Source: Clostridia bacterium (GTDB lineage: Bacteria > Bacillota > Clostridia > Oscillospirales > Acutalibacteraceae). Taken from it: a DNA stretch of 64,000 nt. The position numbers and the translations under genes are program-made. Below, in pieces: positions 24,560-33,693 of the stretch (positions are counted from its first letter, which is position 1; each line of letters begins with the position of its first letter). The stretch spans positions 28,957 to 92,956 of the forward strand of contig JAFQCT010000007.1 in the NCBI GenBank assembly GCA_017399405.1. The letters are read 5' to 3'. Below the pieces are notes generated by a model, which saw only the letters and a program-made list of their open reading frames with translations, made no database searches and was not told the DNA's origin.

Positions 24560-25066
24560 TCTTACCATTATTCCCGCTAAAACAAAACTTGTAAAATCGG
24601 CACACAGCGAGCAAATTGCTGTGTGTCGTATTTTTTTTATACCAACTGCACCATAATACACTGTAATCGCATAAAATGTTGTTTCCGTTGACCCCATCAT
24701 AACTGATGCAACTCGTCCAATATACGAATCAGGTCCGTATTCGCTTATAATCGACTCAAAAACACTTAATGACCCTCCGCCCGAAATCGGTGAAAGTATG
24801 CACATTGGAAGTGCTTCGGGCGGGATTCTAAGCAAATCTGCTACAGGTGTAAGTATCTTTGTAACTATTTCAATACCTTGTGATGATTTCAGCATTTGTA
24901 CTGCAAGAAAAAGTGCAGTTAAAGAGGGGAGAATTGATAAAAACACATCAAATCCTTTTTTAGCACCATCAACAAAAGTACCAAATACATCAATTTTTTT
25001 ATATACACCAAATCCAATAATTATAAGGACAAATACAGGCAAAATATAATCAGAAAAGTTATTCAT
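24542..25066 (-). CDS. spmB: Spore maturation protein B
   Basis: 174-residue membrane protein of the nucleoside-recognition (Gate) fold, partner of SpmA in spore-core dehydration. Family-like motifs: SGGGSLSVFES and GSTETTFYAITVYYGAVGIKKIRHT. ATG 25066 is preferred, with GAAAGG about ten bases upstream; a TTG at 25084 would add six residues. It overlaps the end of spmA by eight bases (one operon) and the 3' end of the BspA-like gene by 18 bases, tail to tail. Confidence 0.93.
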   Translation of the reverse strand: MNNFSDYILPVFVLIIIGFGVYKKIDVFGTFVDGAKKGFDVFLSILPSLTALFLAVQMLKSSQGIEIVTKILTPVADLLRIPPEALPMCILSPISGGGSLSVFESIISEYGPDSYIGRVASVMMGSTETTFYAITVYYGAVGIKKIRHTAICSLCADFTSFVLAGIMVRLFYYP

Positions 25067-25643
25067 ACTTAAAAAACCTTTCAAGTATTTTTGCCATTGT
25101 TATGCCAACAGTCAACGCACAAATTGATGTAATTACTGATGGAACAATTATTTCTAATGGATTCGCTGACCCATGATTTGCTCGTATCCCCGCAACAGTT
25201 GAGGGGATAAGCCTCAATGCAGCAGAGTTCATAACAACAAATAAAACCATATTATTGCTTGGTGTTGATTTGCCTGAATTTTCTTTTGCAAGTTTTTTCA
25301 TAGCCTCAATTCCTATTGGTGTAGCCGCATTTGATAACCCTAATAAATTCGATGTGATATTAAGACTAATTGGTAAAATAGCATCACTATTTTTATTTAA
25401 TCCTTTGAAGATTTTACAAAGAATGGGTGCGGTTATTTTTGCGAATGTTTGTGATAACCCTGATTTTTCAGCTATATTCATTAAACCATTCCATAAGCAA
25501 AATGTTCCTAAAAGAGAAAAGCACAAATCAACTGCTGTATTTCCGCTTGTGATTATTCCGTTGGAAAGTTCGTTTGCAGTGCCATTGAATACTGCGGTTA
25601 TTACCGAAAAGAATATAATTGCAATCCATATATAATTCATCAT
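25059..25643 (-). CDS. spmA: Spore maturation protein A
   Basis: 194-residue membrane protein with several helices; motifs LSLLGTFCLWNGLM-like (CFSLLGTFCLWNGLMNIAE), GLSNAATPIGIEAM and NSAALRLIPSTVAG are typical. Works with SpmB in spore maturation in Bacillus and Clostridium. AGAGGT precedes ATG ATG. With spoVM this is the second sporulation locus in the window, which supports a spore-forming organism. Confidence 0.94.
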   Translation of the reverse strand: MMNYIWIAIIFFSVITAVFNGTANELSNGIITSGNTAVDLCFSLLGTFCLWNGLMNIAEKSGLSQTFAKITAPILCKIFKGLNKNSDAILPISLNITSNLLGLSNAATPIGIEAMKKLAKENSGKSTPSNNMVLFVVMNSAALRLIPSTVAGIRANHGSANPLEIIVPSVITSICALTVGITMAKILERFFKYE

Positions 25644-25703
25644 AACAGTAACCTCTAAAAATGATTTCTATATGATTTTTATGCAAATATTTTTGTGATA
25701 ATG

Positions 25704-25732
25704 TTGATTTTATTTATAGTTTGTTGTATAAT
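25704..25732 (+). promoter_or_regulatory. uvrB promoter
   Basis: TTGATT (25704-25709), 17 bases, TATAAT (25727-25732). I see no clear SOS box overlapping it. Confidence 0.65.
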
Positions 25733-25761
25733 AAGACGAACAAATGTGCGAGAGGTATAAA

Positions 25762-27708
25762 ATGTTTAAGTTAGTAAGTGATTACAAGCCGACAGGTGAC
25801 CAACCACAAGCAATTGAAAAACTTGTTGATGGTGTAAATAAAGGTTATAAAGAACAAACATTGCTGGGGGTTACAGGCTCCGGCAAAACATTTACTATGG
25901 CTAATATTATCGCGAAGCTTAATAGACCTACATTGGTCCTTGCACATAATAAAACACTTGCAGGGCAACTTTGTTCAGAGTTTAAGGAGTTTTTTCCCGA
26001 AAATGCAGTTGAATATTTTGTTTCATATTATGATTACTATCAGCCTGAAGCATATATAGCAACAACTGATACTTATATTGAAAAAGACTCTGCAATTAAC
26101 GATGAAATTGATAAATTGCGACATTCTGCAACATCTGCTTTGTCCGAAAGACGCGATGTAATTATAGTTGCAAGTGTGTCTTGTATTTACTCATTAGGTG
26201 ACCCTATCGATTATAAGTCAATGGTTATTTCATTGCGTACAGGTATGGAGAAAAGCCGTGATGATTTAATCGCTAAACTTGTTGAAATTCAATATGAGCG
26301 TAACGATATTAACTTTATTCGTAATAAGTTTAGAGTTAGGGGAGATATTGTTGAGATTTTCCCTGTATATTCAAATGATACCGCAATACGCGTTGAATTT
26401 TTTGGTGACGAAATTGATAGAATTAGTGAAATTAATGCCTTAACGGGTGCAGTTAAAAATGTTGTATCACACATTGCAATTTACCCTGCATCACACTATG
26501 TTGTTTCACCTGAAAAAATGGAAGAATCACTACAGAAAATCAATAATGAAATGGAACTCCAAGTTGCAGAGTTTGAAAAACAAGGAAAACTTATTGAAGC
26601 ACAGCGTATTCGCCAAAGAACCGAATATGATATGGAAATGTTGCGTGAAACTGGATTTTGTAAAGGTATCGAAAACTATTCTGCAATTATGTCAGGCAGA
26701 AAACCGGGCGAACCACCATTTACACTACTTGACTATTTCCCTGATGATTATGTATTATTTATTGATGAATCCCATGTTACATTACCGCAAGTCAGGGGTA
26801 TGTATGGTGGTGACCGTTCACGAAAAGAAAGCCTTATAAATTTCGGTTTTCGTTTGCCATCTGCTTATGATAATAGACCACTTACTTTCGAGGAATTCTA
26901 TGGTAAAACACACCAAAAAATATTTGTAAGTGCAACTCCTGGTCCATTTGAGGCAGAAAAAAGCGTTCAAGTTGCAGAGCAAGTTATAAGACCAACAGGA
27001 CTTCTTGACCCTGAAATATCAGTTCGTGGTACTGAAGGTCAAATTGATGATTTAATATCAGAAATCAACATCCGTATCGAGAAAAAAGAGCGTGTACTTG
27101 TTACTACTCTTACAAAGAAAATGGCAGAAAATCTTACCGACTATTTGTCTCAACACGGAATTAAAGTCCGCTATATGCACTATGATATTGACACTATTGA
27201 GCGTATGGAATTAATCCGTGATTTACGATTAGGCGAATTTGATGTTCTTGTGGGCATCAACCTTCTTCGTGAAGGTCTTGATATTCCTGAAGTATCACTT
27301 ATTGCAATTCTCGACGCTGACAAGGAAGGATTTTTGCGTTCAGAAACTTCTCTTGTACAGATTATCGGCCGAGCCGCTCGTAATGCTAACGGACAAGTTA
27401 TTATGTATGCTGATACTGTTACAAAATCAATGGAAAGAGCTATTGAGGAAACATATCGCAGACGCGAAAAGCAGATTGCATATAATGAAGAACACGGTAT
27501 TGTTCCACAGACTATTACAAAAGATGTTCGTGAAATACTTGAAATATCAAGTCGTGATAAATCAGGTAAAAAGCGTATGAGTCGCGAAGAAAAACAGAAA
27601 CTTATTATAAGACTTACTGAAGAAATGAAAGCAGCCGCAAAAATTCTTGAATTTGAGCACGCAGCATATTTACGCGATAAAATTGAAAAACTTAAATCGG
27701 AGAAATAA
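25762..27708 (+). CDS. uvrB: Excinuclease ABC subunit B
   Basis: DNA-unwinding damage-verification subunit of nucleotide excision repair, 648 residues. Walker A GVTGSGKT (about 35-42), beta-hairpin region [14 protein letters not shown] box, helicase motif [11 protein letters not shown], and a C-terminal UVR domain contacting UvrC. The start at 25762 has GAGAGGT five bases upstream; the earlier in-frame ATG at 25744 would overlap that site. The TAA stop is immediately followed by the ATG of uvrA. Confidence 0.98.
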   Translation: MFKLVSDYKPTGDQPQAIEKLVDGVNKGYKEQTLLGVTGSGKTFTMANIIAKLNRPTLVLAHNKTLAGQLCSEFKEFFPENAVEYFVSYYDYYQPEAYIATTDTYIEKDSAINDEIDKLRHSATSALSERRDVIIVASVSCIYSLGDPIDYKSMVISLRTGMEKSRDDLIAKLVEIQYERNDINFIRNKFRVRGDIVEIFPVYSNDTAIRVEFFGDEIDRISEINALTGAVKNVVSHIAIYPASHYVVSPEKMEESLQKINNEMELQVAEFEKQGKLIEAQRIRQRTEYDMEMLRETGFCKGIENYSAIMSGRKPGEPPFTLLDYFPDDYVLFIDESHVTLPQVRGMYGGDRSRKESLINFGFRLPSAYDNRPLTFEEFYGKTHQKIFVSATPGPFEAEKSVQVAEQVIRPTGLLDPEISVRGTEGQIDDLISEINIRIEKKERVLVTTLTKKMAENLTDYLSQHGIKVRYMHYDIDTIERMELIRDLRLGEFDVLVGINLLREGLDIPEVSLIAILDADKEGFLRSETSLVQIIGRAARNANGQVIMYADTVTKSMERAIEETYRRREKQIAYNEEHGIVPQTITKDVREILEISSRDKSGKKRMSREEKQKLIIRLTEEMKAAAKILEFEHAAYLRDKIEKLKSEK

Positions 27709-30528
27709 ATGACACACGATAAAATAATTATTAAAGGTGCAAAAGAAAATAATCTTAAGAATATTGATATTGAAATACCACGCGATAAACTTGTAGTTTT
27801 TACAGGACTTTCAGGCTCGGGTAAATCTTCGCTTGCTTTTGACACTATCTATGCTGAGGGGCAAAGACGCTATATAGAGTCTTTATCATCTTATGCAAGA
27901 ATGTTTTTAGGTCAGATGGAAAAACCTAATGTAGAGGCTATTGAGGGGCTTTCTCCTGCAATTTCAATTGACCAAAAAACAACATCAAAAAATCCCCGTT
28001 CAACAGTAGGTACTGTTACGGAGATATATGACTATTTGCGACTTTTATATGCAAGAATTGGTATCCCACATTGTCCCGTTTGTGGCAGAGAAATTAAACA
28101 ACAAACTGTTGACCAAATTGTTGACAGTATTATGAGTTTGCCTGAAGGTACAAAGTTTCAGATATTATCACCTGTAGTTCGTGGTAAAAAAGGTGAGCAC
28201 GCCAAAGAACTTGCAAATGCGTTGAAAGCAGGCTTTGTCAGAGCAAGAATTGACGGCGAAGTTACTGAACTTGTTGAAGATATGAAACTTCAAAAGACCT
28301 TTAAGCACACAATTGAAATTATTGTAGACCGTCTTGTAGTTAAAGAGGGTATAAGAACTCGTCTTGCTGATTCTATCGAAACAACTACACAACATTCGGG
28401 CGGTAATGTAATAATCGATGTTATAGGTGATAAAGAATACCTTTATTCACTTAATTATGCTTGTCCCGAGCACGGAATCAGTATGGACGAACTCTCGCCA
28501 CGAATGTTTTCGTTTAACAATCCTTACGGTGCTTGTCCTACTTGTACGGGTCTCGGTACATTTATGAAAGTCAATCCTGACCTTGTAATTCCTAATAAGA
28601 ATTTATCTATTGCTGATGGTGGTATATGTGCAAGCGGTTGGAGTAAAGCAGAAAAAGGCTCAATTGCAGGAATGTACTATACTGCCCTCGGTAAACAGTT
28701 TGGGTTTACTCTTAAAACTCCAATTAAAGATATTTCAAAAGATGGTGTTAATGCCATTCTTTATGGTACAGATTCAAAACTTAAAATGACAAGACCTACA
28801 CTTTACGGTGCGGGGTCGTATATGTCAGAATTTGAGGGCGTTATAAATAATCTTGAACGCCGTTATAAAGAAACAACAAGTGATTGGGCAAGATGGGAAA
28901 TTGAGCAAGTTATGACTGCTTGTAAATGCCCTGATTGTAACGGTACTCGTCTTAAACCTGAAATCCTTTCAGTTACTGTTGGCGGTAAAAATATCAGCGA
29001 ATTTTGTGATATGTCAATTGTTAAGGCAATTGATTTCATTGATAATCTTAAATTAACCGAAAAAGAACAATTTATTGCAGAATCAATTATTAAAGAAATC
29101 AATAGCAGACTTAACTTCTTAAAGAGTGTTGGCCTTGAATATCTTACTCTTTCTCGCTCATCAGGCACACTTTCGGGCGGGGAAAGTCAGCGTATAAGAC
29201 TTGCAACACAAATTGGTTCTTCACTTATGGGTGTTGTTTATATTCTTGATGAGCCAAGTATTGGCTTGCACCAAAGAGATAATGATAAATTACTTGGCAC
29301 TTTAGAAAGACTTCGCGATTTGGGTAATACCCTTATTGTTGTTGAACATGATGAAGATACAATGCGTGCAGCAGATTATATTGTGGACATAGGTCCCGGT
29401 GCAGGTGTTCACGGTGGCGAAGTTGTATGTGCAGGTACTGTTGACGATATTGTTGATTGTAAAGACTCAATAACCGGTATGTATCTTTCGGGAAAAAGGA
29501 AGATTCCTGTTCCTAATACTCGTCGAAAAGGTAATGGTAATATACTAACTGTTAAAGGTGCTGCCGAAAACAACCTTAAAAATATTGATGTTGATTTTCC
29601 TTTGGGCTGTTTTACTTGTATTACAGGCGTTTCGGGTTCAGGCAAATCATCACTTATAAATGAAATACTTTATAAAAATCTTGCCAATGAACTTAATAAT
29701 GCTAAAAAATCAGTAGGTAAGTTTGATAAGATTTTAGGTCTTGAACATCTTGATAAAGTTATTGATATTGACCAGTCTCCAATTGGCAGAACTCCGCGTT
29801 CTAACCCTGCAACATATACGGGTGTATTCACTGATATTCGCGAATTGTTTGCTCAAACTCAAGATGCAAAAGTTCGTGGTTATAATTCAGGTAGATTTTC
29901 ATTTAATGTAAAAGGCGGTCGTTGTGAGGCTTGTCAAGGTGACGGTATTGTAAAAATCGAAATGCATTTCCTTGCTGATGTCTATGTACCTTGTGAAGTT
30001 TGTAAAGGTGCAAGATATAACCGTGAAACCCTTGAAGTTAAATATAAGGGTAAGAGCATTTTCGATGTTCTCGAAATGACTGTTGAAGAAGCTCTTGAAT
30101 TTTTCAGTAGTATTCCAAAAATCAAGAGAAAATTACAAACTCTTTATGATGTTGGGCTTGGTTATATTAAACTTGGTCAATCTGCAACAACTCTTTCAGG
30201 TGGTGAAGCACAACGCGTTAAACTCTCTACAGAGCTTTCTAAACGCTCAACGGGTAAAACTGTTTATATTCTTGATGAGCCTACTACAGGGCTTCACAGT
30301 GCAGATGTGCATAAGCTCATAGAGGTTTTACAGAAACTTGTTGACGGTGGTAACACGGTAATTGTTATTGAGCATAATCTTGATGTTATCAAAACTGCAG
30401 ACCATATTATTGACTTAGGCCCTGAGGGAGGAGACAAGGGCGGAAAAATTGTCGCTTGCGGTACTCCTGAAGAAGTTGCAAAGTGTAAAAAGTCTTATAC
30501 AGGTCAATATCTCAAGAAAATTTTATAA
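27709..30528 (+). CDS. uvrA: Excinuclease ABC subunit A
   Basis: Damage-sensing ATPase, 939 residues, with two ABC modules. Walker [10 protein letters not shown] near residue 32 and GVSGSGKSS near 645; ABC signatures LSGGESQR and LSGGEAQR; zinc sites CPVCG (about 122), CPTC/CPDC and the main CEACQGDG ... CEVC (about 745-770). Directly abuts uvrB with zero spacing. Complete. Confidence 0.98.
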   Translation: MTHDKIIIKGAKENNLKNIDIEIPRDKLVVFTGLSGSGKSSLAFDTIYAEGQRRYIESLSSYARMFLGQMEKPNVEAIEGLSPAISIDQKTTSKNPRSTVGTVTEIYDYLRLLYARIGIPHCPVCGREIKQQTVDQIVDSIMSLPEGTKFQILSPVVRGKKGEHAKELANALKAGFVRARIDGEVTELVEDMKLQKTFKHTIEIIVDRLVVKEGIRTRLADSIETTTQHSGGNVIIDVIGDKEYLYSLNYACPEHGISMDELSPRMFSFNNPYGACPTCTGLGTFMKVNPDLVIPNKNLSIADGGICASGWSKAEKGSIAGMYYTALGKQFGFTLKTPIKDISKDGVNAILYGTDSKLKMTRPTLYGAGSYMSEFEGVINNLERRYKETTSDWARWEIEQVMTACKCPDCNGTRLKPEILSVTVGGKNISEFCDMSIVKAIDFIDNLKLTEKEQFIAESIIKEINSRLNFLKSVGLEYLTLSRSSGTLSGGESQRIRLATQIGSSLMGVVYILDEPSIGLHQRDNDKLLGTLERLRDLGNTLIVVEHDEDTMRAADYIVDIGPGAGVHGGEVVCAGTVDDIVDCKDSITGMYLSGKRKIPVPNTRRKGNGNILTVKGAAENNLKNIDVDFPLGCFTCITGVSGSGKSSLINEILYKNLANELNNAKKSVGKFDKILGLEHLDKVIDIDQSPIGRTPRSNPATYTGVFTDIRELFAQTQDAKVRGYNSGRFSFNVKGGRCEACQGDGIVKIEMHFLADVYVPCEVCKGARYNRETLEVKYKGKSIFDVLEMTVEEALEFFSSIPKIKRKLQTLYDVGLGYIKLGQSATTLSGGEAQRVKLSTELSKRSTGKTVYILDEPTTGLHSADVHKLIEVLQKLVDGGNTVIVIEHNLDVIKTADHIIDLGPEGGDKGGKIVACGTPEEVAKCKKSYTGQYLKKIL

Positions 30529-30601
30529 GAATATTGTATTCTACGATTCATAGGTTGATTCTTTTTGCTGTTATAGTTACAATTTTGTTGAGGTGATAAT
30601 T

Positions 30602-31273
30602 ATGGATATTATGAAAATTGGAAATTTCATAAAAACTCAACGAACTGAATTAAATCTGACACAGAAAGACCTTGCTGAAAAAATAGGTTGCACAGATAAA
30701 GCAATTTCTCGTTGGGAAACAGGTAAAGGTTTGCCTGATATGTCGTTTATAATTCCATTGTCTAAAGAGTTGAATGTTTCGATTAATGAACTTTTAATTG
30801 GCGAGAAAATTGTAGATGATACAGGCGACCTTGATGAAACAGAAAAAGTTACAGATATTATCAAGAAAAATGACGAAATTTTTACGGATGTGATTGAAGA
30901 AAGTCAAGAAAAGATTAAACGACAATCTAAAATTTCTTTAGGACTTTTGATTTTACTATGTTTGCAAATGTTAGTTTTCTTTGTGTTACCAAATTTTGTG
31001 CAAAACTTTGTTTCACCTATTGAAATAATGATTGCATTTTCTATGGTTATTTCTGTTTTTGTAGGATTTAGTAAAAATAAACTTAAATGGTCGTTCCCAA
31101 TAGTGATTTCTTTAGTTTTTTTCCTGATAAATTTGTTCTTTCCAACTGAGGAAGGATTTCTTGGATTTGTTGTTTCTATTTATTTTGCTATAGGTTCAGC
31201 AATCATTATTGCAATTATTTCTTTTGTTTCATATCTTTACAGAAAAGCAAAAAAAATAATATTTAATGAATAA
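30602..31273 (+). CDS. XRE-family regulator with membrane domain
   Basis: 223 residues: Cro/C1-type helix-turn-helix at residues about 5-60 (LTQKDLAEKIGCTDKAISRWETGKGLPDMS), an acidic linker, then about four hydrophobic helices (about 110-215). Membrane-tethered XRE regulators of this form are common in Clostridia and of mostly unknown target. GAGGTGA precedes ATG 30602. Alone between uvrA and a terminator. Confidence 0.87.
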   Translation: MDIMKIGNFIKTQRTELNLTQKDLAEKIGCTDKAISRWETGKGLPDMSFIIPLSKELNVSINELLIGEKIVDDTGDLDETEKVTDIIKKNDEIFTDVIEESQEKIKRQSKISLGLLILLCLQMLVFFVLPNFVQNFVSPIEIMIAFSMVISVFVGFSKNKLKWSFPIVISLVFFLINLFFPTEEGFLGFVVSIYFAIGSAIIIAIISFVSYLYRKAKKIIFNE

Positions 31274-31285
31274 AACTGTATTAAA

Positions 31286-31318
31286 AACGCCTACCAAATT
31301 CGGTAGGCGTTGTCTTTT
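31286..31318. terminator. Terminator between XRE regulator and hydrolase
   Basis: Ten-pair stem AACGCCTACC / GGTAGGCGTT with loop AAATTC and a T-rich tail, between convergent genes. Confidence 0.85.
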
Positions 31319-32288
31319 ATATGTACTTGTTAATAAAGTTTGTAATTGAATTCCAATAAAGTTCAGGGTCAACACAAGCATTTCGAGCGTGTGGCGAGTT
31401 TTCAATTGTTACCTTTTCTTTTTCACTTGCACATGCCTCATAAACTTTATCAAGCATTTCGTAAGGAACAAAAGTATCTTTATCACCGTGAATAAAAATT
31501 GTAGGTGTTTTTGATTTCTTTAACTGTTCAACTGCTGATGCCTCTTTGAAATCGAATCCCGAATACATTTTATTTACAAGATTTGCAGAGTATAAAGTAG
31601 GGAACTCGTGCATTTTGAAATTGTTTGTAATCTTATTACTAAAAATATCCCATACTGAAGTGTAACCACAGTCTGCAACGGCAGCTTTCACATTATCAGG
31701 TAAATTTTCACCGGTTGTCATCATAGTTGTTGCTGAGCCCATTGACTCACCGTGAAGAATAATTTTGCTTTCAGGATAATTTTCTGCAATAAAGTTTACC
31801 CAATCAACAATATCAAGTCTATCTTTCCAACCCATTGTAACAACTGATGCTTCACTATCAGCGTGACCATTAAGACTCGGTGTAAGAACATTATAGCCTA
31901 ATTCGTGATATTTCTGTGCATACATTCCCATTCCGCGAGGGTCAGAAGTGTAACCGTGAATTACAATTACATACACATCACTTGGATTTTCAGCAAAAAT
32001 GAAATCTGCATGAAGTATTTTATCAGAATTAGAAGATTTGATTGCAAGTTTTTCTTTATTTACATTGTCAAACCATTCTTTTCCAACTTCTTTCATAGCA
32101 TCAAGTCGTTCTTTTTCTTCATCACCTTTTTTAGAACCACTTGCAATTCTTGCAACGAAAGGATTTTCAAGGCCTTTTTTGGTAAGTGTTACATAATAGA
32201 AGAAATTGCCGATTAAAAAATAGGTTGCAGCTGCTGATGCACCGACAATTCCTGCAGTTTTCAAAACTTTTTTTGTACTTTTTTTCAT
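31317..32288 (-). CDS. Alpha/beta hydrolase, membrane-anchored
   Basis: 323 residues with an N-terminal hydrophobic helix (about 10-30) that probably anchors it outside. Catalytic triad: Ser in HGESMG, Asp in HGDKDTFVP, His in NSPHARN. The oxyanion region is IHGYTSDPRG. It resembles the YqkD/serine aminopeptidase-like hydrolases of Firmicutes; the substrate is unknown. Confidence 0.88.
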   Translation of the reverse strand: MKKSTKKVLKTAGIVGASAAATYFLIGNFFYYVTLTKKGLENPFVARIASGSKKGDEEKERLDAMKEVGKEWFDNVNKEKLAIKSSNSDKILHADFIFAENPSDVYVIVIHGYTSDPRGMGMYAQKYHELGYNVLTPSLNGHADSEASVVTMGWKDRLDIVDWVNFIAENYPESKIILHGESMGSATTMMTTGENLPDNVKAAVADCGYTSVWDIFSNKITNNFKMHEFPTLYSANLVNKMYSGFDFKEASAVEQLKKSKTPTIFIHGDKDTFVPYEMLDKVYEACASEKEKVTIENSPHARNACVDPELYWNSITNFINKYI

Positions 32289-32378
32289 AAAGCATTCCTC
32301 CCATATACATTATTTTACAACTATTTTTTATAAATGTCTATTCCTTTTTATATTATTCGATAAAATTTGTAATAAGTG

Positions 32379-32407
32379 TTGTTTTATTTGAAAAAATCTG
32401 TTAAAAT
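32379..32407 (+). promoter_or_regulatory. Promoter of the coiled-coil/fumarase/pcrA operon
   Basis: TTGTTT (32379-32384), 17 bases, TAAAAT (32402-32407). Confidence 0.55.
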
Positions 32408-32438
32408 AAGTTGATATATTTCATAAGAGGTAAAAACT

Positions 32439-33152
32439 ATGAGTAAAGAATTTACTGTAATGAAAACTACATTGTTCGGTGGCTTCAAAAAATCTGATGT
32501 TCTCGCTTATGTTGAACAGTTACAAACTGAAACTGCTGATATTAAATCAATGCTTGACACAAAGCGTGAAGAATCTCTTGAGCTTAAACGCAAAATTGAT
32601 GAACTTGAAGTTAAACTTGAAAATCTTACACAAGTTAATGAAAAACTCAGCGAAAAAGAAAAAGAAGTGTCAGAACTAACTGTAAAACTTGAACTTACAC
32701 TTGCTGAAAACAAGAAGTTTAGTGAGAAGATTGCAGATTTTGATGAAAAGAGTGAAAAACTCCGTCGTGCTGAAAAGCAAATTGGTGCTGCATATATTGA
32801 TGCCCGTCGTTATTCTGACGACCTTGTAGATAATGCAAAAGCAAAAGCTAAAGATATTGGTGCAATTGCATCTCAAGATGTTAAGCGTGAAGCAAACGAA
32901 ATTGAGCAACTTCTTAAAGATGTTGACGCTATTTCAAAGAAGTTTAATTCATCACTCGAACAGTTACATAAGGATGTTTACGCACTTGGTACTAAACTTA
33001 ATACATCTGCATCTACACTTCTTAATCTTCATACTGATTTAACCGGTATTGAAGAGCAAAACTTTGATTTTGATATGGAAGATGAAACAAACTTTACGGT
33101 AATTTCATATAACGAGCATATTGATTTTGATGATAAGGTAAAAGAAGGTTAA
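32439..33152 (+). CDS. DivIVA-like coiled-coil protein
   Basis: 237 residues. The N terminus (FGGFKKSDVLAYVEQLQ) resembles the membrane-binding head of DivIVA/GpsB, followed by a long heptad-rich coiled coil (about 25-110), a second helical part (about 115-205) and an acidic tail. DivIVA-type proteins mark poles and septa. Homology is suggestive rather than firm. Two bases separate it from the fumarase beta gene. Confidence 0.7.
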   Translation: MSKEFTVMKTTLFGGFKKSDVLAYVEQLQTETADIKSMLDTKREESLELKRKIDELEVKLENLTQVNEKLSEKEKEVSELTVKLELTLAENKKFSEKIADFDEKSEKLRRAEKQIGAAYIDARRYSDDLVDNAKAKAKDIGAIASQDVKREANEIEQLLKDVDAISKKFNSSLEQLHKDVYALGTKLNTSASTLLNLHTDLTGIEEQNFDFDMEDETNFTVISYNEHIDFDDKVKEG

Positions 33153-33154
33153 TT

Positions 33155-33682
33155 ATGGCCGAATATTCATTTGAGTCAACACAGTTAATTGAATATGCAG
33201 AAAGAATTAAAGCAGGTGACCGTATTTACTTGTCAGGTGTAGTTTATACTGCTCGTGATGCGGCTCACAAAAGACTCAAATCAATGCTTGATAATGGCGA
33301 AACTTTACCATTTGATTTGAATAACGCTTTAATCTATTATGCAGGTCCAACGCCTACACCTGAAGGTCTTGCAATTGGTAGTTGCGGTCCTACAACATCA
33401 AGTCGTATGGATAAATTTGCCCCTCAATTTCTTGATTGTGGCTTAAAAGGTATGATTGGTAAAGGTCCACGCTCAAGTAAGGTAGTTGAGGCAATTATCA
33501 GGAACAAAGCAATCTATTTTTGTGCAACAGGTGGTGCAGGGGCACTTGCATCAAAACATATAAAATCCTGTGAAGTAATCGCTTTTGATGATTTAGGTTG
33601 CGAATCAGTAAAGAGGCTTGAGTTTGATAGATTTCCTTTAATTGTTGGTATTGACAGTTTTGGAAACAGTATTTTTAATTAG
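33155..33682 (+). CDS. Class I fumarate hydratase / tartrate dehydratase beta subunit
   Basis: 175 residues, the C-terminal (beta) half of iron-sulfur fumarases and L-tartrate dehydratases. Typical motifs: GDRIYLSGVVYTARDAAHKR, YYAGPTP, GSCGPTTSSRMD and GKG. The alpha subunit, which carries the cluster ligands and normally sits just upstream, is not here; its place is taken by the coiled-coil gene. Either alpha is elsewhere, or this is a stand-alone variant. Confidence 0.9.
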   Translation: MAEYSFESTQLIEYAERIKAGDRIYLSGVVYTARDAAHKRLKSMLDNGETLPFDLNNALIYYAGPTPTPEGLAIGSCGPTTSSRMDKFAPQFLDCGLKGMIGKGPRSSKVVEAIIRNKAIYFCATGGAGALASKHIKSCEVIAFDDLGCESVKRLEFDRFPLIVGIDSFGNSIFN

Positions 33683-33693
33683 GAGAAATAGTA

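Noticed and set aside
27180-27845. 221-codon open frame opposite uvrB/uvrA
   Set aside because: Antisense shadow of two unmistakable genes; Ser/Ile/Arg-rich composition typical of antisense reading.
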